A stretch of DNA of 11,087 nucleotides. Source: Nitrososphaeria archaeon. Lineage in GTDB: Archaea; Thermoproteota; Nitrososphaeria; Nitrososphaerales; Nitrososphaeraceae. The stretch lies in assembly GCA_021324715.1 (NCBI GenBank), contig JAJPIN010000060.1, positions 1 to 11,087 of the forward strand, written 5' to 3'. Position numbers and translations under genes: made by a program. The notes below the pieces were generated by a model. It did not search any database and was not told where the DNA came from. It saw only the letters and a program-made list of their open reading frames with translations. The number at the start of each line of letters is the position of its first letter. Within the stretch, counting starts at the first letter, position 1. Positions 1 through 6,342 of this stretch are shown one piece after another.

Positions 1-3
1 AAC

Positions 4-462
4 TCAGTCTGCTTGTTTGCTCCTGACTACAGCAATATGAGAACCTAATGAATGATTACAGTTACTACATATGTTATAGTATAAGTGCTGTGGATCATTA
101 TCTACTATTTCTTTATTCATTTTAAAACTAAACTGTTCACATCCACAAAAACATGATTTAGGCATAGTAGTTTCTTTCTTAATCTTGTTTACGTTAGAGC
201 TTTTCGGCGCTAACACATTTTTCTTAGTCTTAGTTTTGCCCTTTGTTACTTTTGCCGTCACCATGCCGGCACTTACAGGCACATCATCAGATACACTCCG
301 ATGTTCGTCTTTTTGTTTATTACCGCAGTTATCACATACTAATCCTGTCTTTTCGTCGAGTGGTCTAAACGGCTTCTTTGATTCTGAGCGGTAAACATCG
401 CGCTTCCCTTGGAAATGCATATGACCCTTTTTGCACTTGGGACAAAGCCCCCCTTGTTTCAT
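4..462 (-). CDS. Two-domain zinc-ribbon protein, function unknown
   Basis: This 152-residue protein carries two apparent zinc-ribbon units joined by a lysine-rich linker. The first uses C7/C10 and C43/C46 (CPKC and CDNC knuckles). The second uses C104, C106 or C108 with C132/C135 (CFCGC and CSNC). The linker, about residues 67-97, is rich in Lys and Thr and probably disordered and basic, which would suit nucleic-acid contact. I do not recognise the family. The ATG is preceded by a TATA-like element at a leaderless distance. The gene diverges from the small coiled-coil gene to its right and is complete, ending in TGA close to the window edge. A role as a DNA- or RNA-binding accessory protein is inferred only from the Cys pairs and basic linker. 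Confidence 0.72.
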   Translation of the reverse strand: MKQGGLCPKCKKGHMHFQGKRDVYRSESKKPFRPLDEKTGLVCDNCGNKQKDEHRSVSDDVPVSAGMVTAKVTKGKTKTKKNVLAPKSSNVNKIKKETTMPKSCFCGCEQFSFKMNKEIVDNDPQHLYYNICSNCNHSLGSHIAVVRSKQAD

Positions 463-485
463 AAACTCTCAAAGATGGGTGGTGG

Positions 486-492
486 TATTAAA
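486..492 (-). promoter_or_regulatory. TATA-like box for the zinc-ribbon gene
   Basis: On the minus strand this reads TTTAATA. Its centre lies about 27 bases ahead of the ATG at 462, the spacing expected of an archaeal TATA box for a leaderless transcript. The region is AT-rich, so a chance match is possible. Confidence 0.4.
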
Positions 493-560
493 CATTAAAT
501 AAAATAAATAACTTTATTTTTACAGTGTCAATATCTCAAGGTGAGCAAGTTTATCTTATA

Positions 561-569
561 CATATATAG
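561..569 (+). promoter_or_regulatory. TATA-like box for the ORF starting at 593
   Basis: CATATATAG is centred about 28 bases ahead of the ATG at 593 and fits leaderless archaeal transcription from that start. A second AT-rich element (CATATATAT, 580-588) lies downstream. The spacing supports 593, not 660, as the original translation start of the following gene. Confidence 0.45.
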
Positions 570-592
570 TTTTTATCACACATATATATCAA

Positions 593-709
593 ATGTCAAA
601 TCCAGATCAAAACTCACCATCAATCAAGTCCGATAATATCCCTAAAGAAGTTATTACTAATGCCGCGCGATTTAATAAACAATTTCTTGATAAAACAATT
701 AGGTGGTAA
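593..709 (+). pseudogene. N-terminal fragment of a frameshifted small gene
   Basis: A 38-codon frame starts with ATG at 593 and ends with TAA at 707-709, overlapping the next frame by 50 bases. Its translation looks protein-like (MSNPDQNSPSIKS at the N-terminus, then NAARFNKQFLDK). The competing frame has no ATG, GTG or TTG start across the same stretch before 660. Removing one A from the A4 run at 692-695 joins it to the downstream frame, giving FLDKQLGGNP across the junction and a 144-residue protein. It could be a real mutation, a sequencing error or a programmed +1 shift. The TATA-like box about 28 bases upstream supports this start. Confidence 0.5.
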
Positions 710-1028
710 CCCCATTAGTGTAAGTATAGGCAAAATGTTAACTGTTATGGGTGATCAAGACAACACTATCAGAACGCTATCCAGAATTTTAGGACGAGAT
801 CATAACGATCAAGATTTACATGATATGCATAACGAATTATTTGGAGGAATGTTAGGTCAATCAGGGACAGGTAGAGAGGGTATGGACCTCGGCGGTATTC
901 TTAGTAAACTAACTACATTCATACAGGAACAAAATCAACAAATTCAGAGACTTATTAATGAACTAAAAGAAAAATTTGAGGAAATCAATAACGAAATACA
1001 ATCATCATCGTCATCTAATACTAAATAA
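660..1028 (+). CDS. Small coiled-coil protein, function unknown
   Basis: The intact frame from ATG 660 encodes 122 residues. I do not recognise it. The middle is rich in Gly, Asp and His (GRDHNDQDLHDMHNELFGG). The C-terminal third, from about residue 80, is a Gln/Glu/Lys-rich helix with heptad-like spacing that should form a coiled coil, ending in a Ser-rich tail. There is no membrane segment or signal peptide. The first residues from 660 may be an artefact: the neighbouring frame from ATG 593 looks more natural and joins this one if a single A is removed at 692-695, so the ancestral product was probably 144 residues. A T-rich stretch just after the stop (1027-1034) could end transcription. 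Confidence 0.6.
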   Translation: MPRDLINNFLIKQLGGNPISVSIGKMLTVMGDQDNTIRTLSRILGRDHNDQDLHDMHNELFGGMLGQSGTGREGMDLGGILSKLTTFIQEQNQQIQRLINELKEKFEEINNEIQSSSSSNTK

Positions 1029-1041
1029 TTTTTTGTAAAAT

Positions 1042-1074
1042 TAACTATTCTTTTCAATGTAACTATTCTCAATG
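1042..1074 (+). repeat. Imperfect tandem duplication in the intergenic gap
   Basis: TAACTATTCTTTTCAATG (1042-1059) is followed directly by TAACTATTCTCAATG (1060-1074). The second copy lacks a TTT. It looks like a local slippage or duplication product between two plus-strand genes. No function is evident. Confidence 0.5.
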
Positions 1075-1100
1075 CTAAAGGAGCAATTAAAATAAGGTAA

Positions 1101-1109
1101 GTTTATTTT
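1101..1109 (+). promoter_or_regulatory. TATA-like box for the GTG-started HTH/zinc-finger gene
   Basis: GTTTATTTT is centred about 27 bases ahead of the GTG at 1132. The spacing agrees with leaderless initiation at that codon, but the match is weak in AT-rich sequence. Confidence 0.35.
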
Positions 1110-1131
1110 CCTAAAATGGGAATATAGGAAC

Positions 1132-1869
1132 GTGTCCAAGTTCACAAAAAATGAAAGAGCTACCATAAAAAGTATAGTTGCAACATTATCGATAAAGAAG
1201 ATTCCAGAAGTTGAACTTCTTAAAGAAATAGAAAGACAGACCAGCAAAGCAGTGTCAAGACGATTCCTGTGTAATGTTAAACAGCAAATCAAGAAAGATT
1301 CTGGTAAATGGTATTCACAGTTAAGGGAAGGCCAATTTGAATACATCCATTGTTTTAAGGAAAGAATAGAGGAGATAGGAGATCTGCAGAGAAGACATTA
1401 TGAAATAATAGATTCAAATTCTAACAATGCTTCTATTCAACAGGTATCGCTTGCAGCTCTCCATAAGCTGAACGTTACTTTATCAGATTATTACGATATT
1501 CTTCCGTCTTCAGCAACAGGGCACAAACAGACAGGGGGAGTGGGAGAAGGGACAGAAGGAGAGACTACTTATAAAAGGATGGATATAATTGAAGGCTGCA
1601 CATGTCGGCTAAACGATGGCGTCGCAATTACACATAGCAAGTGCCTTTACTGCCTTCATTCATGGTGTCCTAAAGCCGCCGGAAAAGACTGGTGCCCTAA
1701 TCCACAATGTTCGCACGGAATCGCAGGCTGTAAATTTAATCCTTATGACGAGGTTTATACCTGGATAAAATGCAGTTGTGGAATGTGGTTTCAGAGGCAG
1801 GAGATATTACAAATGCACCTTGAAACTTATCCACATGCAAACAGTAACGATAATGTTGTTAATGACTAG
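1132..1869 (+). CDS. Basic helical N-terminus plus Cys/His-rich C2H2-like zinc-finger protein
   Basis: A 245-residue cytosolic protein in three parts. Residues 1-55 are basic and helical and could form a winged-helix or HTH-like fold (inference). Residues 56-125 are helical, containing KWYSQLREGQFEYI and then FKERIEEIGDLQRR. After a Gly/Thr-rich linker, residues 155-236 hold C156, C158, C171, C174, C179, C188, C193, H195 and C200, followed by a C2H2-like finger (C214-x-C216, 12 residues, H229-x5-H235). Several zinc ions are likely bound. The start is GTG at 1132; the ATG at 1116 hits a stop after three codons. The protein is probably DNA-binding, either a regulator or a packaging/replication accessory of a mobile element. 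I do not recognise a named family. Another ATG follows directly after its TAG. Confidence 0.75.
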   Translation: MSKFTKNERATIKSIVATLSIKKIPEVELLKEIERQTSKAVSRRFLCNVKQQIKKDSGKWYSQLREGQFEYIHCFKERIEEIGDLQRRHYEIIDSNSNNASIQQVSLAALHKLNVTLSDYYDILPSSATGHKQTGGVGEGTEGETTYKRMDIIEGCTCRLNDGVAITHSKCLYCLHSWCPKAAGKDWCPNPQCSHGIAGCKFNPYDEVYTWIKCSCGMWFQRQEILQMHLETYPHANSNDNVVND

Positions 1870-2019
1870 ATGACTACTAAGACTAAATACAAGAACAAAA
1901 GAATACCTGTAAAAATAGTAACACTGCAACCGGTCAATTCATTGTCTATGCATGGTAACAACGTTAATCTTGGAAGCTATCCCAGTTTGTGGGTTCTGAG
2001 CGCACTAATGATTGCATAA
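1870..2019 (+). pseudogene. Short ORF abutting the zinc-finger gene, apparently truncated
   Basis: ATG at 1870 follows the TAG of the previous gene with no gap (TAGATG), an arrangement seen in coupled operons. It encodes 49 residues. About the first 31 are Lys/Thr/Val-rich and protein-like (MTTKTKYKNKRIPVKIV). From 1964 on, the frame only reads the antisense of the 3' end of the metallo-beta-lactamase-like gene. The simplest reading is that a longer operon gene was cut when that gene arrived. It could also be a non-coding accident. Confidence 0.3.
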
Positions 2020-2692
2020 TCGAAGCAAGATCCGCTGCCGATCGATCAATGTATCCAGTCCCATGAAACGGCAGCACTGTTGCGACCGGTCGATCAAAAG
2101 CTAGCCACCGTCTTCGTAACTCAGCATCGTCTACACTAGTATCTATCGGCGGCCTGATCAGATGTTCCAAACCAGCTTTTGCCTGGTCAGCTGAAGTGCC
2201 AGAAGCTGAATCGCCAGTAAGAAGAATACCACCGTTCTTAATTGAATACAACATAATAGAGCCAGCTGTTTGACCAGGAAACAGTAGTGCCTCAAAACCG
2301 AATTCGCTAAGGACTTCATGACCTATAGGGTTCTCGAATGGTATACCTGCGGCCACTGCCTGCTTGTGCTTGGCATCAATCGGATGAAGCAATAAAGGAA
2401 TTTTAAATTCGGTCTTTAGGTCACTTAAAGCATCCCCTAATGCTACCACATGCCGATGTGTAATCACCAAGGCAGCTGGTGAGAATCCATCATCAGATAG
2501 CTGCCGCACAAATGGGAGTAGAAGTGAAACATTCGTGTCAACCAGTAACATCCGACCGGCATTCAGCAACGCATACGTATTAGTCGAAAGATGCACATCC
2601 TCTGCTCCAGGATCGCTATGTTCAATCAAAACGATGTCAGGGCGTAAGTGCGTCATCTGTGGTTGTGACATGCCTCGAAATGGTTTGGACAT
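1964..2692 (-). CDS. Metallo-beta-lactamase-fold protein with degenerate metal site
   Basis: The 242 residues follow the MBL-fold order. A strand segment LLVDTNVS (about 49-56) is followed by THRHVVALGD at 78-87 in place of THxHxDHxGG, then FPGQTAGSI (138-146) in place of PGHTxGS, LLTGDS with D161, and LPFHGTG with H210. H79, H81, D161 and H210 remain, but the Asp and third His of the first motif are V83 and A84, and the metal His of the GHT motif is Q141. A complete binuclear centre is therefore unlikely; it may bind one metal, use other ligands, or not be a hydrolase. Base composition is clearly richer in GC than its neighbours, with many CGC/GCC-type codons on its strand, suggesting recent transfer, perhaps from bacteria. 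It lies antisense to the flanking genes. Met8 or Met13 are alternative starts. Confidence 0.82.
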   Translation of the reverse strand: MSKPFRGMSQPQMTHLRPDIVLIEHSDPGAEDVHLSTNTYALLNAGRMLLVDTNVSLLLPFVRQLSDDGFSPAALVITHRHVVALGDALSDLKTEFKIPLLLHPIDAKHKQAVAAGIPFENPIGHEVLSEFGFEALLFPGQTAGSIMLYSIKNGGILLTGDSASGTSADQAKAGLEHLIRPPIDTSVDDAELRRRWLAFDRPVATVLPFHGTGYIDRSAADLASIMQSLVRSEPTNWDSFQD

Positions 2693-2717
2693 GATGAAGT
2701 GATCAAGAACTTAAGAA

Positions 2718-2725
2718 TTAATTAA
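2718..2725 (-). promoter_or_regulatory. Possible TATA-like box for the MBL-fold gene
   Basis: The palindromic TTAATTAA is centred about 29 bases ahead of the ATG at 2692. The spacing is slightly long for a leaderless start, so support is weak. Confidence 0.25.
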
Positions 2726-2781
2726 GTATTCGCCCGAAAATAGCAGTTCCAAAATGGCTGAGATAGTTGAAATGCACTAAC

Positions 2782-2886
2782 ATGTATCTTCGCAAGGCAG
2801 ACGGAGCACAGTTAATGGAAAAATACTGTTCAGAATGTCTTGATAAATTTGTAATTCTCCCATACCAGAATCAGTTCCTATTATAG
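2782..2886 (+). CDS. Possible 34-residue CxxC mini-protein
   Basis: ATG 2782 to TAG 2886 encodes 34 residues containing one CSEC knuckle (MEKYCSECLDKF) with hydrophobic residues after it. An internal ATG at 2815 would give 23 residues. A single CxxC cannot complete a zinc site, so it would need to dimerise, or it is the remnant of a larger zinc-ribbon gene. It sits between the compositionally odd MBL gene and the three-gene operon. No clear ribosome-binding site or TATA box is seen. Confidence 0.22.
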   Translation: MYLRKADGAQLMEKYCSECLDKFVILPYQNQFLL

Positions 2887-2934
2887 GTAAATCATAAAGC
2901 TTTTTTCTGTGTATGAATCATATAAGCTATAGAA

Positions 2935-3735
2935 ATGTATAAGGACTTTTACCCAAACTTCAAGAAAGAAAAAGAAAATTTGAAAGGCGTGTTAGCAAAC
3001 CACGTAACAAAGGCAGATTTAAAGAAGAATGCAGATGCAGGGGACTGGCCTATTGCACCAAGGGGCGATGTAACAGAGCGCAGTTATCGCGAGTGGTTGG
3101 AAAAATGCGTGGATCCCAGGACGAATGAGTATTATTTAGCCAGAGACGAGAACAATCTACCCATAAAGGGAACTGAACCCAAGTATCTTATTACTGCCAT
3201 ATACAGGGTTAAAACGCAAGAGGACCTGAATCACGACAAACCTTCTGAAGAAATTTTATTATCAAAAGGTTCTGTGGTGGGCCATGATTCAAATGGCGAT
3301 GAATTACAGTTTCCAATTACCTTCCCGGAACGATGGTTCAAAAACATCTATAAATTTACAACCGAGTATGACCCACATGCAAAGGCAATGGTAAAGCAAT
3401 GCCAGGGAGTCTCGACGGTAGAAAAAGTGTATGAGCTAAAGTTCTCAGAGAAGGCAGCTAAATCTTTACTAGACCAGAGAGCTTCAGACAAGATTCAATT
3501 CGTAGTTAAAGATGAAGGAACAGGACGAGCTGTCAATGTTGAACCTGATGTGAACCTGCCTAAAACATTTGAGCGTTTTATGAAACCATTCGAGTATGTC
3601 TTTTCGGGAAATTATCTCAGCCAACAGCAAAAGGCAGATGCACACAGAAGAGGCATATCAGAAGGATTAATTCGTGGCACTGGATCAGACGTTAGTAACA
3701 TGCCTCCAGATCCACCAAAAGGAGCTTATTCATAA
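2935..3735 (+). CDS. Unrecognised 266-residue protein, first gene of a three-gene operon
   Basis: I do not recognise this soluble, charged protein. The first 35 residues are Lys-rich and helical. A mixed alpha/beta core follows with many Trp, Tyr and Pro residues (WPIAPRGDVTERSY, then ERWFKNIYKFTTEYDP). A Lys/Glu segment, KVYELKFSEKAAKSLL, comes next, and the tail is Gly/Pro-rich, ending PPDPPKGAYS. No catalytic motif, Cys cluster, signal peptide or membrane helix is visible. The start ATG lacks a convincing TATA box or Shine-Dalgarno sequence. Its TAA overlaps the next ATG by one base (TAATG), so the three genes are probably translated together. A structural or DNA-handling role in a mobile element is conceivable but unsupported. 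Confidence 0.72.
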   Translation: MYKDFYPNFKKEKENLKGVLANHVTKADLKKNADAGDWPIAPRGDVTERSYREWLEKCVDPRTNEYYLARDENNLPIKGTEPKYLITAIYRVKTQEDLNHDKPSEEILLSKGSVVGHDSNGDELQFPITFPERWFKNIYKFTTEYDPHAKAMVKQCQGVSTVEKVYELKFSEKAAKSLLDQRASDKIQFVVKDEGTGRAVNVEPDVNLPKTFERFMKPFEYVFSGNYLSQQQKADAHRRGISEGLIRGTGSDVSNMPPDPPKGAYS

Positions 3736-4016
3736 TGGCACAAACCACCGCTGAAGAATACGCCATTGTTAAACAGGCTTTGTTAAAGAGCATGACATAT
3801 GTCGAGCAATCTAACAGAATAAACCAGCAGAACAAACAGGAATTACAGTCACTCTTTACCAAGGCCATGGGAGTCGTCCAGGAAGTCAATAAAAGAATGA
3901 AAACTGGTAATGGTAATGCTATCCCAGAGGGAGGAAGTTCTACTTATTGTGGTTGCTCCACTTGTAAAGGAGAGAAAGTTCACCAGCTTTTGAAATTGTT
4001 TGGAATTCGAGTATAA
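3735..4016 (+). CDS. Small coiled-coil protein with CxCxxC motif
   Basis: This 93-residue protein is the second gene of the operon, overlapping the gene before and the gene after by one base each (TAATG). Residues 1-56 form an amphipathic, Gln/Asn-rich helix likely to make a coiled coil (NRINQQNKQELQSLF). A flexible Gly/Asn linker follows, then YCGCSTCKGEK with C72, C74 and C77. Three Cys are too few for a full zinc site, so metal binding between subunits of an oligomer, or a redox role, is possible. Family not recognised. Confidence 0.68.
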   Translation: MAQTTAEEYAIVKQALLKSMTYVEQSNRINQQNKQELQSLFTKAMGVVQEVNKRMKTGNGNAIPEGGSSTYCGCSTCKGEKVHQLLKLFGIRV

Positions 4017-4234
4017 TGGACAATACCAGAGACACTCACCCAAATCTTTACCAGAGAATACCAAGCTATTTTCATGGAGTAACTGCTCGTTGTATTGGAG
4101 TTGAGCGTTGTGGCTACTGCAATGAACAGTTTGATGGCGCTGAACTAACTCTTATCTCCATCAAAAATCGAGAAAAATGGGTTTGTCAGAAGTGTCGTGC
4201 AGAGATGAAAACCTTTAAGGTAACAGACCAGTAA
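4016..4234 (+). CDS. Small zinc-ribbon protein
   Basis: The 72-residue product has one treble-clef or ribbon-like unit: CGYC at C32/C35 and CQKC at C57/C60, separated by a 21-residue beta-type segment with FDGAELTLI. This is the usual spacing for a four-Cys zinc site. The N-terminus contains Arg/His-rich residues. It is the last gene of the operon; its ATG overlaps the preceding stop by one base. Small ribbons like this often bind nucleic acid or support a protein complex, but the specific role is unknown. Transcription may end in the AT-rich gap downstream. Confidence 0.68.
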   Translation: MDNTRDTHPNLYQRIPSYFHGVTARCIGVERCGYCNEQFDGAELTLISIKNREKWVCQKCRAEMKTFKVTDQ

Positions 4235-4292
4235 ATAATATTGATAATCTATCATTCATAACATAATGTCTAGACGAGTGAAGTTCTGTAGC

Positions 4293-4327
4293 TGTGTCGG
4301 CTCTGCTTTGTTTTCTGAGCCCGCACA
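4293..4327. other. GC-rich hairpin in intergenic gap
   Basis: The arms TGTGTCGGCTC (4293-4303) and GAGCCCGCACA (4317-4327) pair over 11 positions with one G.U pair and one C-C mismatch, around a 13-base pyrimidine-rich loop. It stands out because the surrounding 240-base gap is very AT-rich. It is followed by an A-rich rather than T-rich run, so it is not a classical terminator on the plus strand. It could be a transcript end structure for the upstream operon, a small RNA, or part of the leader of the histidine-kinase gene. Confidence 0.45.
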
Positions 4328-4473
4328 AACAAACAAAAACATATATTAAAATTGTTTAGAAAATAGTTATACTAGATAGATTTCTTTTTCTTAACTAATA
4401 AAGTTCTTGAAGATGATGATTTTATACACAGTTAATTTATCTATTAGAACTTTTTAATAATTATTGTACTTTA

Positions 4474-6312
4474 TTGCTTGGCACGACTTTTTCCAGAAAC
4501 AACGTCATTATTCTTCTGATAATTGCTATAATTGGGATCGGACTATCAATAATTTCATATCAATATTCTTCATTCACGGCAAATGAAATTGCAAATATTT
4601 CGTCTCAAGACGTTAGGTCCAATGCCAAAATTGAGGTATACCAACTTTCACGTATTTTGGTTAGGAGTATGGAGTCTATTTCCAATAATTTGCAGGGCTT
4701 GAGTAATTCGATATCTCTATTAGATATTAAAGATAAGAATATTCAAAGATTACTTGATTCTGCCCAGACCTCAACTAGAGATTTGACCAACGGATATCAT
4801 ATGATTGGTGTGAACGGTGAGGATGTTTCTAAAACGAGTAATAACACTATTGCAAGTAATTATAAGGGTATCAAAGCAAATTTGTCAGACCTTTTTTTAT
4901 CTCCAAAGGCAAGCAATACCACTTATTTCAGCAGTATTATTAATGTTAATAATCAATTTCCTGTGTTATTCATATCTTATCCAGTAATCAAAAGTAACAT
5001 GAACCTTACCACTACAGTGAACTCTACTCAATCAAATAACACAAGTTATAAGGGGCTAGTTTTTACAACAATTGATTTAGCAAAGCTGGGAGAATTTTTA
5101 CAAAAGGAACTTTCACCAGAATTTGCAAGTAATGTAGGTTTAATAGATAAGAACGGGGTAATTCTGTATTCAAAAAACAGGGATGTTGTTGGGAAAAATT
5201 ATTTGTCATCCGAGTTTCAAGATCTTATTCCACCGGAAATTAAGAGCCTCTACAATAACATACTGTCTAGCTCATTAACAGGAGGTTCAGGCTTAAGAGA
5301 TATATCTTTTAGTGATAATATGACTACAATCGCTTATCAGCCAATTACACTGGATGGAGAGTTTCTTTGGTCATTATATATTAGCACACCACATAGTTTG
5401 GCTTCTAATGTTGGTTACCTGATAAATCAGCAAAAGAATTTCAGTACTATTGTGATTATAGTTGTAGGATCTATAACATTTGGAATTGCTTTTTTGATAC
5501 TATCTTGGAATAAGAGATTAGAGGGAGCAGTAGAATCGAGGACGGTGCAATTAAAGAAAACAAATGAATCGCTAACTGAATCTAACAGTCTACTTGCATC
5601 AGCAAACAAACAACTCGAGATTCACGATAATATGCAAAAGGAGTTTATTAATGTCGCAGCCCATGAATTGAGGACCCCTATAATGCCAATATTGGGTGAG
5701 GCGGAATTAATTGAAAATGACATTAGCGACAATGAATCTGCCACTATAAGCAAAGAACAGGTATCTTCTATAATTCGGAATGCAAAAAGATTAGACAGAC
5801 TAGCTGCAGATATATTAGATGTCACTAATATTGAAGGAAAATCATTAAAACTGAACAAAACTCCTTTTGATATCGATGAAATTTTATCACAATTAGTAAC
5901 GGAATATTCCAGGCAGATTGAGAATGATATGGCAAAAAATAGAAAAGTGAAGATTACTTATGAACCACTTCATGTAAAGGTACTTGCTGATAAATATAGA
6001 ATTACCCAGGTCATATCAAATATAATTAATAATGCAATTAAATTTACGGATGAAGGAACTATAGCGATCATAGCAAGCGTAGAAAGTGCTATTTTAAAAA
6101 TAATAATTACCGATACTGGAAAAGGGATAGATAAAGACATATCAAGTAGGCTATTTGATAAGTTCGTATCAAGATCAGAGCAAGGAACTGGCTTGGGTTT
6201 ATTCATCTCTAAGAACATAATAGAATCTCATGGCGGCAAGATCACCGGCTTTAATAATGAAAACGGAAATGGAGCTACATTTATTTTTACTCTTCCTTTA
6301 GAATTCGAATAA
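4474..6312 (+). CDS. Membrane sensor histidine kinase with Cache-like extracellular domain
   Basis: This 612-residue kinase senses an external cue and autophosphorylates on His. TM1 spans about residues 11-28. An extracytoplasmic domain (about 30-322, Asn/Ser/Thr-rich) contains GLIDKNGVILYSKNR at 222-236, a pattern typical of double-Cache sensors. TM2 spans 324-345 and a coiled coil runs to about 385. The HisKA box FINVAAHELRTP holds phosphoacceptor H397. The ATPase domain shows the N-box NIINNAIKF (N520), the G1 box DTGKGID (547-553) and the G2 box GTGLGLFIS (571-579). The start is TTG at 4474: the first ATG is codon 66 and would delete TM1. No response regulator adjoins it, so it is an orphan kinase here. 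Ligand unknown; all core catalytic motifs are intact. Confidence 0.9.
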   Translation: MLGTTFSRNNVIILLIIAIIGIGLSIISYQYSSFTANEIANISSQDVRSNAKIEVYQLSRILVRSMESISNNLQGLSNSISLLDIKDKNIQRLLDSAQTSTRDLTNGYHMIGVNGEDVSKTSNNTIASNYKGIKANLSDLFLSPKASNTTYFSSIINVNNQFPVLFISYPVIKSNMNLTTTVNSTQSNNTSYKGLVFTTIDLAKLGEFLQKELSPEFASNVGLIDKNGVILYSKNRDVVGKNYLSSEFQDLIPPEIKSLYNNILSSSLTGGSGLRDISFSDNMTTIAYQPITLDGEFLWSLYISTPHSLASNVGYLINQQKNFSTIVIIVVGSITFGIAFLILSWNKRLEGAVESRTVQLKKTNESLTESNSLLASANKQLEIHDNMQKEFINVAAHELRTPIMPILGEAELIENDISDNESATISKEQVSSIIRNAKRLDRLAADILDVTNIEGKSLKLNKTPFDIDEILSQLVTEYSRQIENDMAKNRKVKITYEPLHVKVLADKYRITQVISNIINNAIKFTDEGTIAIIASVESAILKIIITDTGKGIDKDISSRLFDKFVSRSEQGTGLGLFISKNIIESHGGKITGFNNENGNGATFIFTLPLEFE

Positions 6313-6342
6313 GTACTCATTAGTATTTTCTTTCAATCTCTT
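6313..6342 (+). terminator. T-rich intergenic spacer between convergent genes
   Basis: The 30 bases between the two stop codons contain pyrimidine-rich TTTTCTTTC and CTCTTTTA runs on the plus strand, the kind of sequence at which archaeal transcription ends after the kinase gene. No hairpin is visible. Confidence 0.35.

Noticed and set aside
185..394. Plus-strand 69-residue open frame
   Set aside because: It is antisense to the zinc-ribbon gene whose Cys knuckles give clear coding evidence; its own translation has no domain pattern.
1041..1346. Minus-strand 101-residue open frame
   Set aside because: It overlaps the N-terminal part of the HTH/zinc-finger gene in antisense and looks like a hydrophobic shadow frame.
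4258..4330. Possible tRNA-like gene around the GC-rich hairpin
   Set aside because: Only one stem is present; no T-loop GGTTCRAATC box, no anticodon arm and no acceptor pairing could be found.
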